NCBI GenBank assembly: GCA_014058105.1
Contig: JACGCM010000310.1
Location: forward strand, 992,001 to 1,056,000
Reading direction: 5' to 3'
Source of the DNA: Kingdonia uniflora
Taxonomy: Eukaryota > Streptophyta > Magnoliopsida > Ranunculales > Circaeasteraceae
DNA: 64,000 nucleotides
Part shown: positions 10,674 through 22,697 of the stretch, one piece after another
Numbering within the stretch: position 1 is the first letter of the stretch
How the letters are laid out: each line of letters opens with the position of its first letter
Notes under the pieces: model-generated
The model's input: only the letters and a program-made list of their open reading frames with translations
Told to the model about the DNA's origin: nothing
Databases searched by the model: none
Position numbers and translations under genes: made by a program

Positions 10674-13600
10674 GATACTCTTTTTTGAAGCTATTCTTGT
10701 TCGAAAATCAGACAATTGAATTAGGGACTTAACTTCAATGTGTTGCTCAAATCACATCTTAAGGATGATATTCCGTGTTATAGGAATATAGTATTTGGCA
10801 GATCCAAATAACTGTGATGTATAAGACTCCTTGGATAATTGGATCATATACATGTTCCGATCGTTCCATCAACGTTGAACTTCTACTAGGATCAAGTGTA
10901 TGAAATGATACCATGGGTCTGTTACCTAAAACATAGTCGTGTTTATTAAATTGCAAACTTCTGTTGATAGGTTTTTATATATGGTACGAGCAATGTGGCA
11001 CGCGCTAGCGCGTGCAAACGCATTATTTGTAAGATTCAAGTTGGGTTTGAGTATATTTTTGTGATGTATTAAGGTTTACCTTTCCTTTGCTCAGGAACAC
11101 CATATTATGCACGCCTTTTTAAGTAAAATTTTGTGCCGCATAATACTCGTCCTTTGATCCCATTCATTCCTTGCCATAGTCTTTGCAATAAGATGATAAC
11201 TGGATATTACTCAATTTTTATCAAAGAAACTTGCACTATGTTTTTTTTCTTGAGGTACCTTGAATGATGTTCTCATTTGCTAGTTGTTAAGTTCGCTTTT
11301 ACTGCGGTAAATAATTTTTGAGGGAATTGAACGAAAGCTTGCGAACTATTGTGATTTTTATATCCAAGTGGAAACACATCGTTTGTCGTTTCTATATATA
11401 GGATCTCAGAGACAACTATCAAATGATGTAAATGTACTAGGTATTATAATTTGTAATTTTGAATTAAATCTACCTAGTTTGGTTGAATTTTTTTAATATA
11501 GCTTCGTGCTTCAAATCCTTGGTGATCTCACCACGTTGACTTCTTTATTTTAATTTTTGGGTTTTTGGTTTTGTTTCAGAATACTGAAGAATAGTGCAAT
11601 TTTTGTTTGTAAGGGGATATGGTGTAATTATGGTTTCTCCGCCATTAAGGACTGCTTGATCAAGAGAGAGAAGGGTTGAGTCAATGATTTCAATTGGTTT
11701 TTTACCATTATTTTTTCTTGTGTGTTAATCTTACTAAGGCAGGCCTATTCTGCATGGTTTTGCATATGTAGAGTTTTTTTGCTGAAACAAATATGGTACT
11801 CAGAATTTGTAGGAACAGGTCATTCCCAAGAAGTTGGATTATAAAATTTTTGCCAATAAATCAGAGACCTAGTGCGGGTGTAACAGTTTATCAAAATCTC
11901 AACCTATTAATTCAACATTGAATTCGACGAATTTTGGTCCATAACATTCCAGATATTGGCTATATTGTCATTTTTTTTTGCTTCCCCTATCCAAAGTTAA
12001 AATCGCATTACCGATCATCTCCGCTACAATAACTATCCCATCTCTCCCAATTAATGTTATAAGAGAATATACCAGGCAAGTTCCAAAGTATGTGGCAGGT
12101 ATTGCAGTTTGTGGAGACCACGTGAGGTTTTCTAGCAAAGTTATAAAAAAGGTTACAGGCTAACAAATATTGAGGGTCACCAGAGATAAAAGTAATGCAC
12201 TCAACTTAGCAAACAAATAATCAATCAATGTCAGAACAAACATCTAACAAATAAAAGACGATGTGAATAATTCCAAATAATCTGATTACAACTATGTAAT
12301 TCAAAACATCATTTAGCTAATAAAATAACATGTTCATAGCATAAAATGAAAAATGAATTCTAAACGCATTGTAAAAAGGATTCTATGTTTTAGCAATTTG
12401 TCATACTTAAAACTAATTTTTTTTTAAAAGGCGTGATACTTCTAGTCACTTAATTTGAGAAGGCTATAATTTATATATAATCACTGTCTGAGACTATTGT
12501 TTTGTACAATGGATTTCCTACAACTTTGATAGTAGTATTCTCCTCATGAAAATGCAGAAAAGTTACAAAAATTGTGAAATTAAAAACATTTCCGCTTTAA
12601 ATTCAATATGAATGCAGAATTTGATGAACAAACTTTAAAGTTAAAGTCATCGAATTGAATAATTCTTTATGCATAGTTCAATTATCAGTGTAACGAAACT
12701 TTACTGTTTGTTTTTAAAATTATATAGCAAATAAATAAATTTTCTTTAAGAAAAGGAATGACTACATCTAAACATATTTTATATCAATATAGATTGCTAA
12801 ACAAGTAGCTTATAAATAGCAGTTTAGAAGGCCTAGTTTCTTTATTGTACTACTATGTTGTCCCTCAAATCTCTTTTTTGTACCATACCGATGGCTCTTT
12901 TGACACCTATACCCACATCTCCCCCTATCATAATGTTGCTATGGCAGTTTTGCCATCTTGCTACATCTAGATGTCGTCATTCTGAGTTATGAGAGCTTCA
13001 TCCTACAAGACCCAGAATCTCCCTCAGAATAGATCCCACCGATGCTCTATGTCTAGGCTACAAAACTATAGGTAAGGTAGCTAAAATGAGCTTGCGAAAG
13101 TCGGTCCTGTGCGACCTGAAGGTTGTACAATTACGGTATTTGAATATAAAGAATATTTTACTTTTCAAGTAGGGCAACCCAGGCTGGTTAAAGTGTGGAA
13201 CTTCCTTTTGCTTCCTATAACTTAACCAAGTCTTCTTCTCAGGTTGAGTTGTCCTATCTCTAATCTCTTTGCCAGAATACTCATAAGTTTTAGTTCACAA
13301 TCGAACGTAAGTCACCTTGACATTGATTTCTATGAAGCCTCAATCTTTTAATACTAATCAAACCTAATCTTTTCTCCCTATAAAAAATTCACGACTAATC
13401 GAAAATCCAACTTATCTGGTTATAAAAAGCAAACAAATCAAGCCAATTAAGAATAGTCACAAAAAAAGGCAAACAAATCAAACCAATTCCACTAAACCAA
13501 ATAAAGCCAATAAACGTTCAATAGCCTGTAAAAAGTAACAAAGACCAAGGATTCTAGGGAGAGGGAGAGGGAATAGAAAGAACCAAAAGTACATGAAAAC

Positions 13601-13764
13601 AAAAGAAGAAGAAAAATGAATGACATAGACATCAATAAATCAGAAGAAGAAGAAGATGAAAAGTCAAATCAATGATATGGTCTGTTATTCAAGCAACAAA
13701 AATTGTATTTTTTGTAACAAAATAATCTTCAAATGGATAATGAGATCGGGATGACCAACCTCAC
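10674..13764. other. intergenic DNA without recognised genes
   Basis: AT-rich sequence of about 3 kb. A short ORF at 11978-12163 has no family likeness. The only standout sequence is the 18-bp GC-rich palindrome at 10998-11015. No LTR, TIR or tandem repeat could be identified with confidence. Confidence 0.4.
10998..11015. other. perfect 18-bp GC-rich palindrome
   Basis: GCACGCGCTAGCGCGTGC equals its own reverse complement. It is strikingly CpG-rich within AT-rich surroundings. Its role is unknown; it may be the remnant of a repeat end. Confidence 0.8.
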
Positions 13765-14450
13765 CGTTATATTGGCCTGGACGTGTCCTGGCCCTTCGAG
13801 AGCGAATTAATATGTCACCTTCATTTAAAGAGCTTGAGCACGAAGTTCTAGGCTTCTATTCCAAATAATATTCTACTCCTGATTTATACAAGTTCCATAT
13901 GTATATTTGTATTCCAGTTGATTTTTTACGAAATAATCCTAGTTTTTCACCAATAAAATATTCACCAAACGGGGAAAATTCCTTTATAGCTGCCAAATGA
14001 TAATTTGTAGAAGCCTCGGACTGGACAGAGGTGTCCAGTTTCATTACAGATCCCCGTCTGCAATAGCTCACAATAGGAACTTCCACATTCTGCAGTAACA
14101 TACAATGCATAATCCGTAGTTAAAAAATCAGTATAGACCATTTTGTGAGAGTTCTTAAAAATCATTCTTATATTTGAGAATTCTAATTTTGTTTTGTACA
14201 TAAAATTAATTGTTCAGATAGTCATTCAGATTATACCATAAATTTTCATGTTCTAGTATAAGCCAATCCAGTTGGAGTCTAATCTATCTATACAGCCGTA
14301 AATGAAAAATAAAATAAAATAACAAGAACACAATTGACAATGGCTTACACTTTTTCCATCATTGAAGGACTGAGAAAGGAAACCTATAGATCTTAATTTC
14401 ACAGTCTACGTAAGAACAATGGCATCCCGGCCAAGTTTCATAGCTCCAGT
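13765..14450 (-). pseudogene. MORC/CRT1-like GHKL ATPase gene fragment (two exons)
   Basis: Two adjacent exons match plant MORC1/CRT1 proteins, which act in heterochromatin compaction and RNA-directed silencing. Exon at 14450-14349: GAMKLGRDAIVLT, stop, TVKLRSIGFLSQSFNDGKS. A 258-bp intron with GTAAGC donor and TGCAG acceptor follows. Exon at 14089-13765: NVEVPIVSY, then IKEFSPFGEYFIGEKLGLF, then GIQIYIWNLYKSG, and after a stop at 13858-13856 (in place of the Trp of LEW) ILIRSRRARTRPGQYNG before a GTGAG donor. The piece covers the end of the GHKL ATPase and start of the S5 domain. The N-terminal ATP-binding motifs and the coiled-coil end are missing. Two nonsense codons make it a pseudogene. 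Confidence 0.8.
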
Positions 14451-14689
14451 CTAGAAACCAAAATGTACATAATTAGCACAAAGTAAATAAACAAAATTAA
14501 TTCTAGAACAATCATTCCTGCTATAGCATAATACTGTATTGGCAAATAGATTGTGAGAAAATCCATCATTTTAGGTAATATTGAAGGTTGACTATTAATC
14601 AGAGATATGAGCATTGATATAGAGGAGAGTCGGAGAAGGATTTGTATAGAGAAGGAGTTTGAAATAGGAGTTTAATATCCAAAACTACT

Positions 14690-14880
14690 ATCTAATCAGG
14701 TAATTTAGGGTTGGACAACCCAGATGATTTCCATGGTACAGAAGTACCATGGAAATAATCCAAGCCTTCCAAAGTATGCCTCGTCATACGCGTCGGTAGA
14801 ATGGACGTCTGAAACCAAAGCAAAAGATGGGTTATTTATTTATTTATTTATTTATTAATATTATTATAGATATGTTTGTT
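14690..14880. repeat. dispersed repeat, copy 1
   Basis: Shares blocks with 36605-36770: TTTAGGGTTGGAC, ATTTCCATGGTAC, CCATGGAAATAAT, GGGCGTCTGAA/GGACGTCTGAA. It contains a hairpin with 13-bp arms (14727-14739 and 14744-14756). Both copies run into a T/ATTT-rich tail ending ATTATTATAG. Element class unknown; no TIR or TSD was fixed. Confidence 0.5.
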
Positions 14881-15221
14881 TTCTACAAAACCTTTTAGGA
14901 GAGCGATTTATTAGATATATTCATAATTGATTAACCTAGGCTTGTATATTTTTAACATATATTTTGTGGTATGATGTGGCATACGCTACCCATTTTAGTT
15001 CTTTAGAATATATAAGCTAAAATGCATTAAGGTCATTAGAAAAAAGAAAAAAAAACTTGCTTAACCTAGCGGTTGGCTTATGATGTTGTCCCTAAATTTA
15101 TTGCTTTAAAATTAATTAACAAGTACTTCGTCTGAGTCTGATTTTCACTTAATTAACAAAACAACAAAATCATTTGATTAAATGACACTGTTGGTTGACA
15201 AATAAAAGAAACATAAACTGT

Positions 15222-15779
15222 TTAGGTGTTGCCTGAGAGCAGATCCATCACAACGATGGGGATCTTCACTGTATGTTTCCCATTAGTGTTAATCCAAACA
15301 AAAGTGCCTGAAGAAACACTATCATTTTTTTGTAGTATATCCATAATATTTACAACAAAGCTCAGGGTCTCAAATTTCTTTTGAAATACTAATTTATTTG
15401 GACTAAAGCTGACTATGGCTTCACTAGGCTGTGTTAACTCAGCACTGGAAGTGAATAAACCATCTCCCACATTTGTCACTGTCCTCTTAAATTCTTGAGT
15501 AGTCGGTGAGGTTTTACTAAATGAAGCAATGAAGGTGGGATAGTTCAGATGGGAGGGCGGGTTCAATTAATTGTAACTTGATGATCTAACGATGGTTAAA
15601 AACTACTCCCAAGTAAAGTTTAAGGAGCATATGTAATTAACATAATCTTGGACACCAGCATCAAAAATTAATCATGGATTGAGAGACTTGTTAGGATCAA
15701 TTTGACCGGCTCCCATGTCGAGACCAGTAGCGGGTCTTGAAAAACCGACATCGAGGATTGGATAATTGGTGTTATCCAG
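15222..15779 (-). pseudogene. subtilase piece 5: C-terminal Fn-III-like domain
   Basis: Resumes DNTNYPILDVGFSRPATGLD, then MGAGQIDPNKSLNP, stop, LIFDAGVQDYVNYICSLNF, a further stop and frameshift, then LNYPTFIASFSKT, FKRTVTNVGDG and KIPIVVMDLLSGNT before a TAA at 15224-15222. This is the normal subtilase C-terminus. Confidence 0.9.
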
Positions 15780-16264
15780 TGGGTTTGCTAATCCACAATA
15801 CAATTGAGAAGCTTTTAGTTAGTAGAGAAAACATAAAGAACATAAATGGGAAAAAATAAAGCTTCAATTGCTTAAAAATATGAAGTAGATTACAATGAAT
15901 CACTCAAAAACCCTAGGCTTCTCTCAGAACTCTTTTAGATTTAACATAAGAAAAAAAGATAACCTAAGTCTCCTTTATATAGAGGGAACTCGAAATTACA
16001 AAATAGAACGTATCTCGGGGCAAAATAATGCCTGAGAATCAAAACACCGCCAGAGTCATTCGAACGAACTAGGGAGTCGCTCGAATGACTTTACGGCTAA
16101 TTGGTTTAAACCCTCAAAAAGTTGCCTGATCGTTCGAACGAAACCTAACTAATTCGAACAAAATATGGCTCTGGGACAAAATTTTATAGGACATGACAAC
16201 TCGTTCGAGCAACACTCAACTTCGTTCGAAAGACTTTGACAAATTTTTAAATTAACCTAAATCC
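15780..16264 (-). mobile_element. degenerate solo LTR inside the subtilase
   Basis: About 485 bp between subtilase codons NDL and DNTN. Reading in minus orientation it holds a TATA box (CTATATAAAGG, around 15971-15981) and several TTCGAACGA words like those of the LTRs at 16645 and 19510. The left edge TGGGTTTGC is clear from the gene frame. The right edge and TSD (TCCAG versus a degraded CCTAG) are uncertain. Confidence 0.6.
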
Positions 16265-16644
16265 TCCTAGATCATTTGCTGCAGTCATCATGGTTGATTG
16301 AATGGCCGCAGGACTCCAATCTCTGTGTACATCTTTTAAGAGTACGTCCACACCAGATACATGCGGGTATGTCATTGATGCCCTGGACAATATGTTGTAA
16401 TTGCTCGACAGGAACAAGTTACTACATCCAACACAGCCTATGGAAACTTTTGGACTCCACGCTACTAACACTTGAGATCCCAGTGCCACTATATCTGGTT
16501 TTAGAAATCCGCAGTAGTTCGGTAAAGGTCCTCGAAAACTATATTCTGGAATTTGTGGTGCATGTTTTGCTCCTTGTCCCACAAATGTTTGCCTAAACTT
16601 TGTAGTTGCCTTTGGATCAATGGTCGGCTTGGCATAGTTGATCA
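16265..16644 (-). pseudogene. subtilase piece 4: substrate-pocket to catalytic Ser region
   Basis: Starts INYAKPTIDPKATTKFRQTF at the other GATCA (16640-16644), then YSFRGPLPNYCGFLKPDI and SNYNILSRASMTYPHVSGV with the nucleophile Ser, and HRDWSPAAIQSTMMTAANDL. The usual oxyanion-side GTS of the Ser motif reads RAS here, a change expected to harm activity. Cut after NDL by the insertion at 15780-16264. Confidence 0.9.
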
Positions 16645-18591
16645 TGTTGGGGGTGAACGTGCATAATACATCACCCTGGCTCAATTTGATTTTATCCGTT
16701 ATCCTCATGGCATACAAATAATCAATCAAGAAACTAGAAACGATTAATATGCACACAAAACACAATATTTACCGGAGGTTCACCCTAAGGTTGCTCCCCC
16801 CACCAAGCTAGAAATCCACTATGTATCCCAGTTTAATTACAAGCTCTCAGGGGATTCTAACAAACATGGAAATCCTTAATCACGCAATAATCCTCACATA
16901 GATTTACAAGAGATAAAAAAAACATAAGAGATCCATCAAGAACATCGAAGGTTACCTCAATAAAGACCATGTTGCATACCTTCTTCTTGAAACCCTTCAA
17001 TCTTCTCTCTATCTTGATTTCTTTTCTTAGCAACCAAGAGGTACTTCCCCTCTTACCAACAAATCCCAAGAGAGCAATACCCTCCACCTTATTCCTTGTA
17101 AAGACAACTCTTTACAAGGTCTACTACAGAGGCTACATCTCTTCTAGATCTCAAGTTTCTCACACACTGTGTTTTATTCAATAAAAGGCTTTGAACTTAC
17201 ACTCCCAAGTACACATCATGAGATAATCCATCACTTTGGATTAAATCCCCTTTAAAACAGACTTAGATACAACCAAACAGAGCCAATTTCGTTCGAATGG
17301 GTCATTAGGTGGTTCGAATGACCATTAGACAATCCTCTAGAATTTTGGCCCAAGAGCTATTTTCGTTCGAACGGCCTCAGAAGTCGTTCGAACGACTTCA
17401 ATGGAAGCTCTGTCGTTCGAATGACTTCCCTACTCGTTCGAACATGACTTTCCCAGTTTTGAGCCTGATCGATTATAAACCGACGTCTTAAAAGACCCGC
17501 AAGCGCACGGTGTACCGTTAAGTACAAGGGTAAGCGGGGTCGTATCCCAAGAGAGTTGTGGTACGAATTATACTTCGAGCTACTAGTTTTATCCAATTAT
17601 AACGAGTTTGTGTAGGTTTTAAAATAAAAAGAAGAACGAAACAAATTACAAGATAAATTGGAGTGGAAACCAAGGCATGGATTCTACTCCACTTTTTAAA
17701 ACCCTTAAATAACATAAATAATTAAAGTAAATTACGAGTTCCCGTATCGCATATCCTTGGTCGGGCATATGCAATACATCAAAAAATACAAGAGATTTAG
17801 TAATTGGGAACTACCAATAAACTAGCTTACTCAACCATAGTCCGGTTGATAAGTTTGGATTATGTTCTCTTCTCCATGTTCCTAACCTATCTTTTTATTG
17901 TCCAACAAGATGGTTACATATATTCATTATTCCTCCTAATCCTAGCTATGGTCAACCATAAGAGAAAGGAATATGAATATGCAAAATTTTAGGATAAAGA
18001 GAAGATAATTACTCTAACTAAGCTACACAATCTACACTAAGGCTATATTGGGTAGAGCTTCCTCTAGCCTTGGCTAAGAAGATTAGCTACTCATCCATTT
18101 GATCATTGCCATACTACTATTACTACGATAAAATTAAAAGACAAGAACAAGAGAAATAATAAGCTTTATTGCTATGAAATTTAATTTACACTCTCCAAGA
18201 TGATCTCTCATGGGTAGGATTCCCCTCCTATTTATAGAGTATAGGAAGGGTTACTAAAAATCACCATTAATATAAAATCCCCTAAACAATGCCTAAAATC
18301 ATGCATTACAACTCATGAGAATAATATATATATATCTAATTCTCTTCAATTGGCTTCCATGCATGGGCCTTTGGTTGACAACTTTAAATGAGAATTATTG
18401 TTGGAGTGTATCGCCCTTGTTCTTCGTTAAAAACTAAAAAATTGTACAACTTGATTATCATGTGACCAATTTCTGAAATACAATCAAAAGCACTATTAGT
18501 GTCACATTTATTTAATAAATGACTAGGTAGATATAAATTTAGGAGTTGTACACGTAAATATTACCTGTCAATTAGAGCCGTAATCCTAACA
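16645..18591 (-). repeat. 3' LTR of the non-autonomous element, interrupted
   Basis: Matches 19510-20382 along its length except for the nested insertion 17466-18574. It contains repeated TTCGAACG words (17289-17440) also present in the partner LTR (20205-20350). Confidence 0.88.
17466..18574 (-). mobile_element. nested solo LTR within the LTR, TSD GAGCC
   Basis: Starts TGATCGATT and ends near CCTGTCA (18570), with four extra bases ATTA before the second GAGCC. GAGCC occurs at 17461-17465 and 18575-18579, and the partner LTR shows the uninterrupted AAGCCGTAATCC. Minus-strand TATA box CTATAAATAGGAGG near 18225-18238 gives the orientation. The end near 17490-17560 carries the GCAAGCGCACGGTGTAC...GGGGTCGTATCCC motif often seen in plant LTR elements. 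No ORF of note. Confidence 0.8.
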
Positions 18592-19509
18592 ATCTCCACC
18601 TCGGTGAAAAACCTAATTCATTAACCATCCATAGCGCAAACAAACCCATCGACAAAGCCGCTGAACTTATTTACTTTGTATCCGCTACCCACGTCAAAAT
18701 ATTTTTGTATCCAAAAATCAGATACCTTCGTCAAAATCGACGAACATCCATTAACTTCTTTTTTCTCTGTGATAAACCATACTTCCGAGCTTGCTTCACC
18801 TGCGGCCATGAAACTATACTGCTCCTACTTCTGTGTGAACACATTTCCATAGGCACCATCAAGTCCACCCCTGAACTCCATCACAGAAAAGATCCTCTGA
18901 AGCAGTAATTCTATCTATACCGAAGACATCAGACAATTTTGCCTACACCAGCAAAATAAGAACCAGTGTATGTTTAACCTAGAAAGGAAAAATTTAAACA
19001 CTACACACTAACCTGGCCATGTCAAGCAACCCTGTAAAATCTTACTCTATATCGCAAACCTAGAGTCTCCGCACATCAGCACACTTTGTCACCACACGAA
19101 CCATAACTTGCGACTATGATTCATAAAATTATGACCCGCCAATTTGGTAATCAACCATGGTGAATAACTTGAGGTGCCACCACGATTACCAAATTTAACG
19201 AATATCGGTCCCAGAGAAAAAACCATCCCCCTTACAAAACTTTTGAAGCTTTTGCCGGAGCCGCTCCACCTTAAACAAAGAACCATATTCAACCCTTTCT
19301 CACAACATAAACCATGCTGCCATGCTTGTGTAAGAAATTGCTTTCATCTAAATCTCTTCCTCCCAAACTCCACCGCTTGAGAAAATTACGTAGCCAAAAT
19401 ATCTTAAACCAAACCCATCTTGAAAAATTTAAGTATCAGACTTAACAATCGAAGTCATAAATCTTCAAGAACTATAATCCCAAGGTCTTAACCTCGTTCT
19501 GACACCAAT
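18592..19509 (-). other. internal region of the non-autonomous element, no pol
   Basis: About 918 bp between the two LTRs. It holds two short minus-strand ORFs (18809-18621, 62 aa; 19292-19089, 67 aa) without recognisable domains. No zinc knuckle, DTG, YxDD or integrase motif was seen, so it is non-coding or carries captured host sequence that I cannot name. Confidence 0.6.
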
Positions 19510-20382
19510 TATTGGGGGTGAACGTACGGAATACATCACCCTCGCTCAATTTGATTTTATCCGTCATCCTCATGGCATACAAATAATCAATCAAGAAACA
19601 AGAAACGATTAAAATGTACACAAAACACAATATTTACCGGAGGTTCACCCTAAGTTTACTCCCCCCACTAAGCTAGAAATCCAATATGTATCCAAGTTCA
19701 ATTACAAGCTCTCAAGGGATTCCAACAAACATGAAAATCCCTAATCTCACAATAATTCTCACATAGATTTACAAGAGATAAAAGAAACATAAGAGACCCA
19801 TCAAGAACATCGAAGATTACCTCAATAAAGACCATGTTGGATACCTTCTTCTTGAAACCCTTCAATGTTCTCTCTACCTTGATTTCTCTTCTTAGCAACC
19901 AAGAGGTACTTTCCCCTTTACCATCAAATCCCAAGAGAATAACACCCTCCACCTTCTTCCTTGTAAAGACCAACTCTTTACAAGGTCTACCACAGATGCT
20001 ACATCTCTTCTCGATCTTAAGTTTCTCACACAAAGGCTTTTTAACTCATACACTATGTTTAATTCGATAAGAGGCTTTAAACTTACACTATATATTTATA
20101 GACCTTCCATTAGGTCATCTCCGAAGTACGTATCACAAGATAATCCATTACTTTGGATTAAATCCCCTTTAAAATAGACTTAGAAACAGCCAAACAGAGC
20201 CAATTTCGTTCGAATGGGTCATTAGGTCGTTTGAACAACTATTAGACAATCCTATGGAATTTTGGCCCAAGAACTATTTTCGTTCGAACAAATTCAGAAG
20301 TAGTTCGAACGAAACTCTGTCGTTCGAATGACTTCCCTACTCGTTCGAACAACTTTCCCAGTTTTAAGCCGTAATCCTAACA
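19510..20382 (-). repeat. 5' LTR of the non-autonomous element
   Basis: 873 bp, ends TGTTAGGATTACGG at the right edge (minus sense start) and ...CCCAATA at the left. The primer-binding-like sequence lies just beyond its left edge at about 19496-19509. Confidence 0.88.
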
Positions 20383-21522
20383 GATCACTGTGGGGGCGTC
20401 CATCGGTTTAATAGTAACTCTTGGAATACGATGCTCTTCTCTTTTGTCAGTTAAGATGAATATAGCCCCAGTGGCAATAGACTCAATAACTTTACTAATT
20501 TGATTGTTGATCCTAGGTCTTTCGAAACATACCACAATTGCATAATTTGCATATTCTGATAATAGGGTTGGCGAATTGCATCCTGTAAGGGTCTTATTGT
20601 ACACAAGCGACGCGTTAAGCAATGCTCTTCCCCAGAATAACGACCATCCGATAATAGTTTTCCCATTGCTGAGAGTCAAAGTACCTACTAATTGTCGATC
20701 AATGGTGCTCACTTTACTGTCAATGATCACGGATTTCCCGCTACAATCATCAAATCTAAACCTCTATTCCCTGCCGAGGAAGAAACTAATACACCTTTCT
20801 CCATGGCTTCAAAGGATGATATAGATATCGAATCCTCATACGGAAGGGCCCTACGAAAACTCATTGACATTAAAATGATGTCAATGCCGTCAGCTAATGC
20901 TTGGTCCATACCGGCAATAACATCAAAAGTAAGAGATCTTCCTCTTGACTAAGTAACTTTGTATACTGCAAGCCACACACAAGGTGCAATGCCTCTTACT
21001 CTGCCCTTCGCATATCTAAAGTAGGATACACCTCGTACATAATTTCCAGTAGCTATTGATGTGGTATGAGTCCCATGCCCCATTCCGTCCCTATGCGAGT
21101 TATAAACGAAACTAATATTTGGATCCTGGGTAAAAATACCCTTGTTGAAGTATCTCGCTCTAATGAGCTTCCGGTTGTACATTAAAGATTTAAACTGGAT
21201 TCTAGGCTCTCACGTCCCTTTCCGCCTTCTTGGGATCTCCCCCATTCCACCGTCTCTGAAGCTAGCACTCTCTGGCCACACCCCAGAGTCGATTACACCA
21301 ATTATGGCATCTGTACCATAATTTGATGTTGTCCAAAGTCCACCAGCCTTGTTTAAGGTGAGAAAATCTATTGTGCGGGTTGTATCGACATACAACGTTT
21401 GGTCAGGGTAAGCGGTGAAGCACTCTGACATCTTCTTTAAATCCTCTAGCTCTTCCGGAGAAAGAACCATACTGAATCCATGGATAACGTAGTTGTAGGG
21501 GTTGAAAAGCTTCGGTGGTACT
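20383..21522 (-). pseudogene. subtilase piece 3: propeptide end, catalytic Asp and His regions
   Basis: Continues from piece 2 with PPKLFNPYNYVIHGFSMVLS, then the Asp motif IGVIDSGVWPES, the His motif GHGTHTTSIATGN, ADGIDIILMSMSF and SSSAGNRG, and ends ...MDAPTVI at the TSD GATCA (20383-20387). Lesions: TGA at 21212-21210, TAG at 20951-20949, and a frameshift with loss of a few codons near 20730-20727, between SSSAGN and STIDRQL. Confidence 0.9.
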
Positions 21523-22017
21523 TGTAATGGCGTGTTTTTCGGGAGGAAAATCTTCACCAATACTTATTCGAAAGGATTGCATGATAAAAATCTAACAACC
21601 AAGATTTTACGTGGAAAACTCAGCAGAAACTGAGAAAAGCCATGACCTCGAGGCGGATTTTATGTAAAATCTAGTAGATGCTAGTTATTACAAGATTTTT
21701 GAGTGTTGCTTGTATTTAGGATCAAGAAATGTATGGAAATTTCGGTCCCTTAAAACCTACTCTCTACCTGTATTTATAACATATACAGGTAGTTTACAAA
21801 AAGAAGGAAAGTATCTCCTATTCCGGAGGTAATGGGCAAACTTTGCAGATCTCTAGCAGTTCCTTCTTGACCGGGTTACAATAGTTACTTTTGGTAAGTC
21901 GAGGACTCACAGAATCTTCTAGAATGTTGGGTTGTCTTCGATTACAGAATGTTGAGTTATATTCGACTATAGAGTGTTGGCTTTGTTCTTGTCGAATCTG
22001 GGGAATATGATACTATA
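21523..22017 (-). mobile_element. solo LTR (Copia-like) in subtilase, TSD GTACT
   Basis: 495 bp bounded by TGTAATGG at left and ATACTATA at right. TSD GTACT at 21518-21522 and 22018-22022. In minus orientation it reads TATAGTATCATATTCC (TG mutated to TA), has a TATA box (GTTATAAATACAGG) about half way and ends CCATTACA. Removing it restores FSTS-V-PPKLF in the subtilase frame. No internal region remains, so recombination between LTRs is inferred. Confidence 0.9.
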
Positions 22018-22022
22018 GTACT

Positions 22023-22187
22023 GAAGTACTAAATTTGTCAGAATCAGTTTTCAGTGAATCCAATATGGCCGAGTGCCAATTGTGATGGCTTGAAAAGGCC
22101 TTTGGCATAACCGATTTCTCCATGTGGACAATGTACATTGACCTCTCAGCTAAAATGGATACAGAGTTAATCAATGTGAAGAGTAGC
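22023..22187 (-). pseudogene. subtilase piece 2: rest of signal peptide and I9 propeptide start
   Basis: Reads LLFTLINSVSILAERSMYIV, then HMEKSVMPKAFSSHHNW, the typical N-terminus of the I9 propeptide inhibitor that folds the protease. It starts at the TSD GTAGC (22183-22187) of the Tat element and ends at TSD GTACT (22018-22022) of the solo LTR at 21523-22017. Confidence 0.88.
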
Positions 22188-22697
22188 TGTAGTTTCCTTG
22201 TTTTATAAGGGGATAACAATAATTGTTCGATAGATCGGGCTTGATACTGAACCGGAGAAGGGCACCGCTCAACTCTCTCCGGGTTCCTCTCTCTCTCTGG
22301 TTACGTTTCGAGATCGTTGAGGAATAGTAGTTTGCTTGAAGAAGGAAGAAGAAGAAGAAGATCCCTTTTATCTATCCCCTCCTCTCTATTTATAAGGAGG
22401 GTTTGACCTAGGAGCATCCTTTCTAACGTGTCCTGGGAAATTCCTAGACTATCTCTTCGGAGTCGTGGGATTGGGTGCTCCTCATTTTTGTTCTATGGTT
22501 GCTAATAATTGCTCGTTGTTTAGAGGTACTTTAAAGTAGTTTCGGTAGGGCATCCTTACTCGTGTGTGAAAACCGATGAGTTTGCTTGTTGATCGACCTA
22601 TCATTTCCTTGTCCTAATTATGCGAGGTTAGTGTCATTGAAAGAGCTTGCTCGTTAGACTACTCCCATTTCATCACTAGCGGGAGCGTGCTCCTGCA
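22188..22697 (-). repeat. 3' LTR of Tat element II
   Basis: 510 bp. Minus-sense start TGCAGGAGCACGCTCCC, end CTACA. It matches 34942-35454 closely, including GATCGGGCTTGATACTGAACC and the CTATTTATAAGGAGG block. Confidence 0.92.

Larger units (their letters stand above)
16645..20382 (-). mobile_element. non-autonomous LTR retrotransposon with TSD GATCA
   Basis: LTRs at 19510-20382 (5' in element sense) and 16645-18591 (3', interrupted) flank an internal region of about 920 bp. TSD GATCA at 16640-16644 and 20383-20387. Minus-strand features: after the 5' LTR, ATTGGTGTCAGAAC resembles the initiator-Met primer site TTGGTATCAGAGC, and GAGGTGGAGAT before TGTTAGGATTACGG is a good polypurine tract. 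LTR ends TGTTAGG...CCCAACA. The PBS/PPT style suggests a Copia relative, but there is no gag or pol to prove it. Confidence 0.88.

Noticed and set aside
13962..14201. Minus-strand 79-aa ORF overlapping the MORC exon
   Set aside because: It is the wrong frame; the neighbouring frame carries the MORC match and splice sites.
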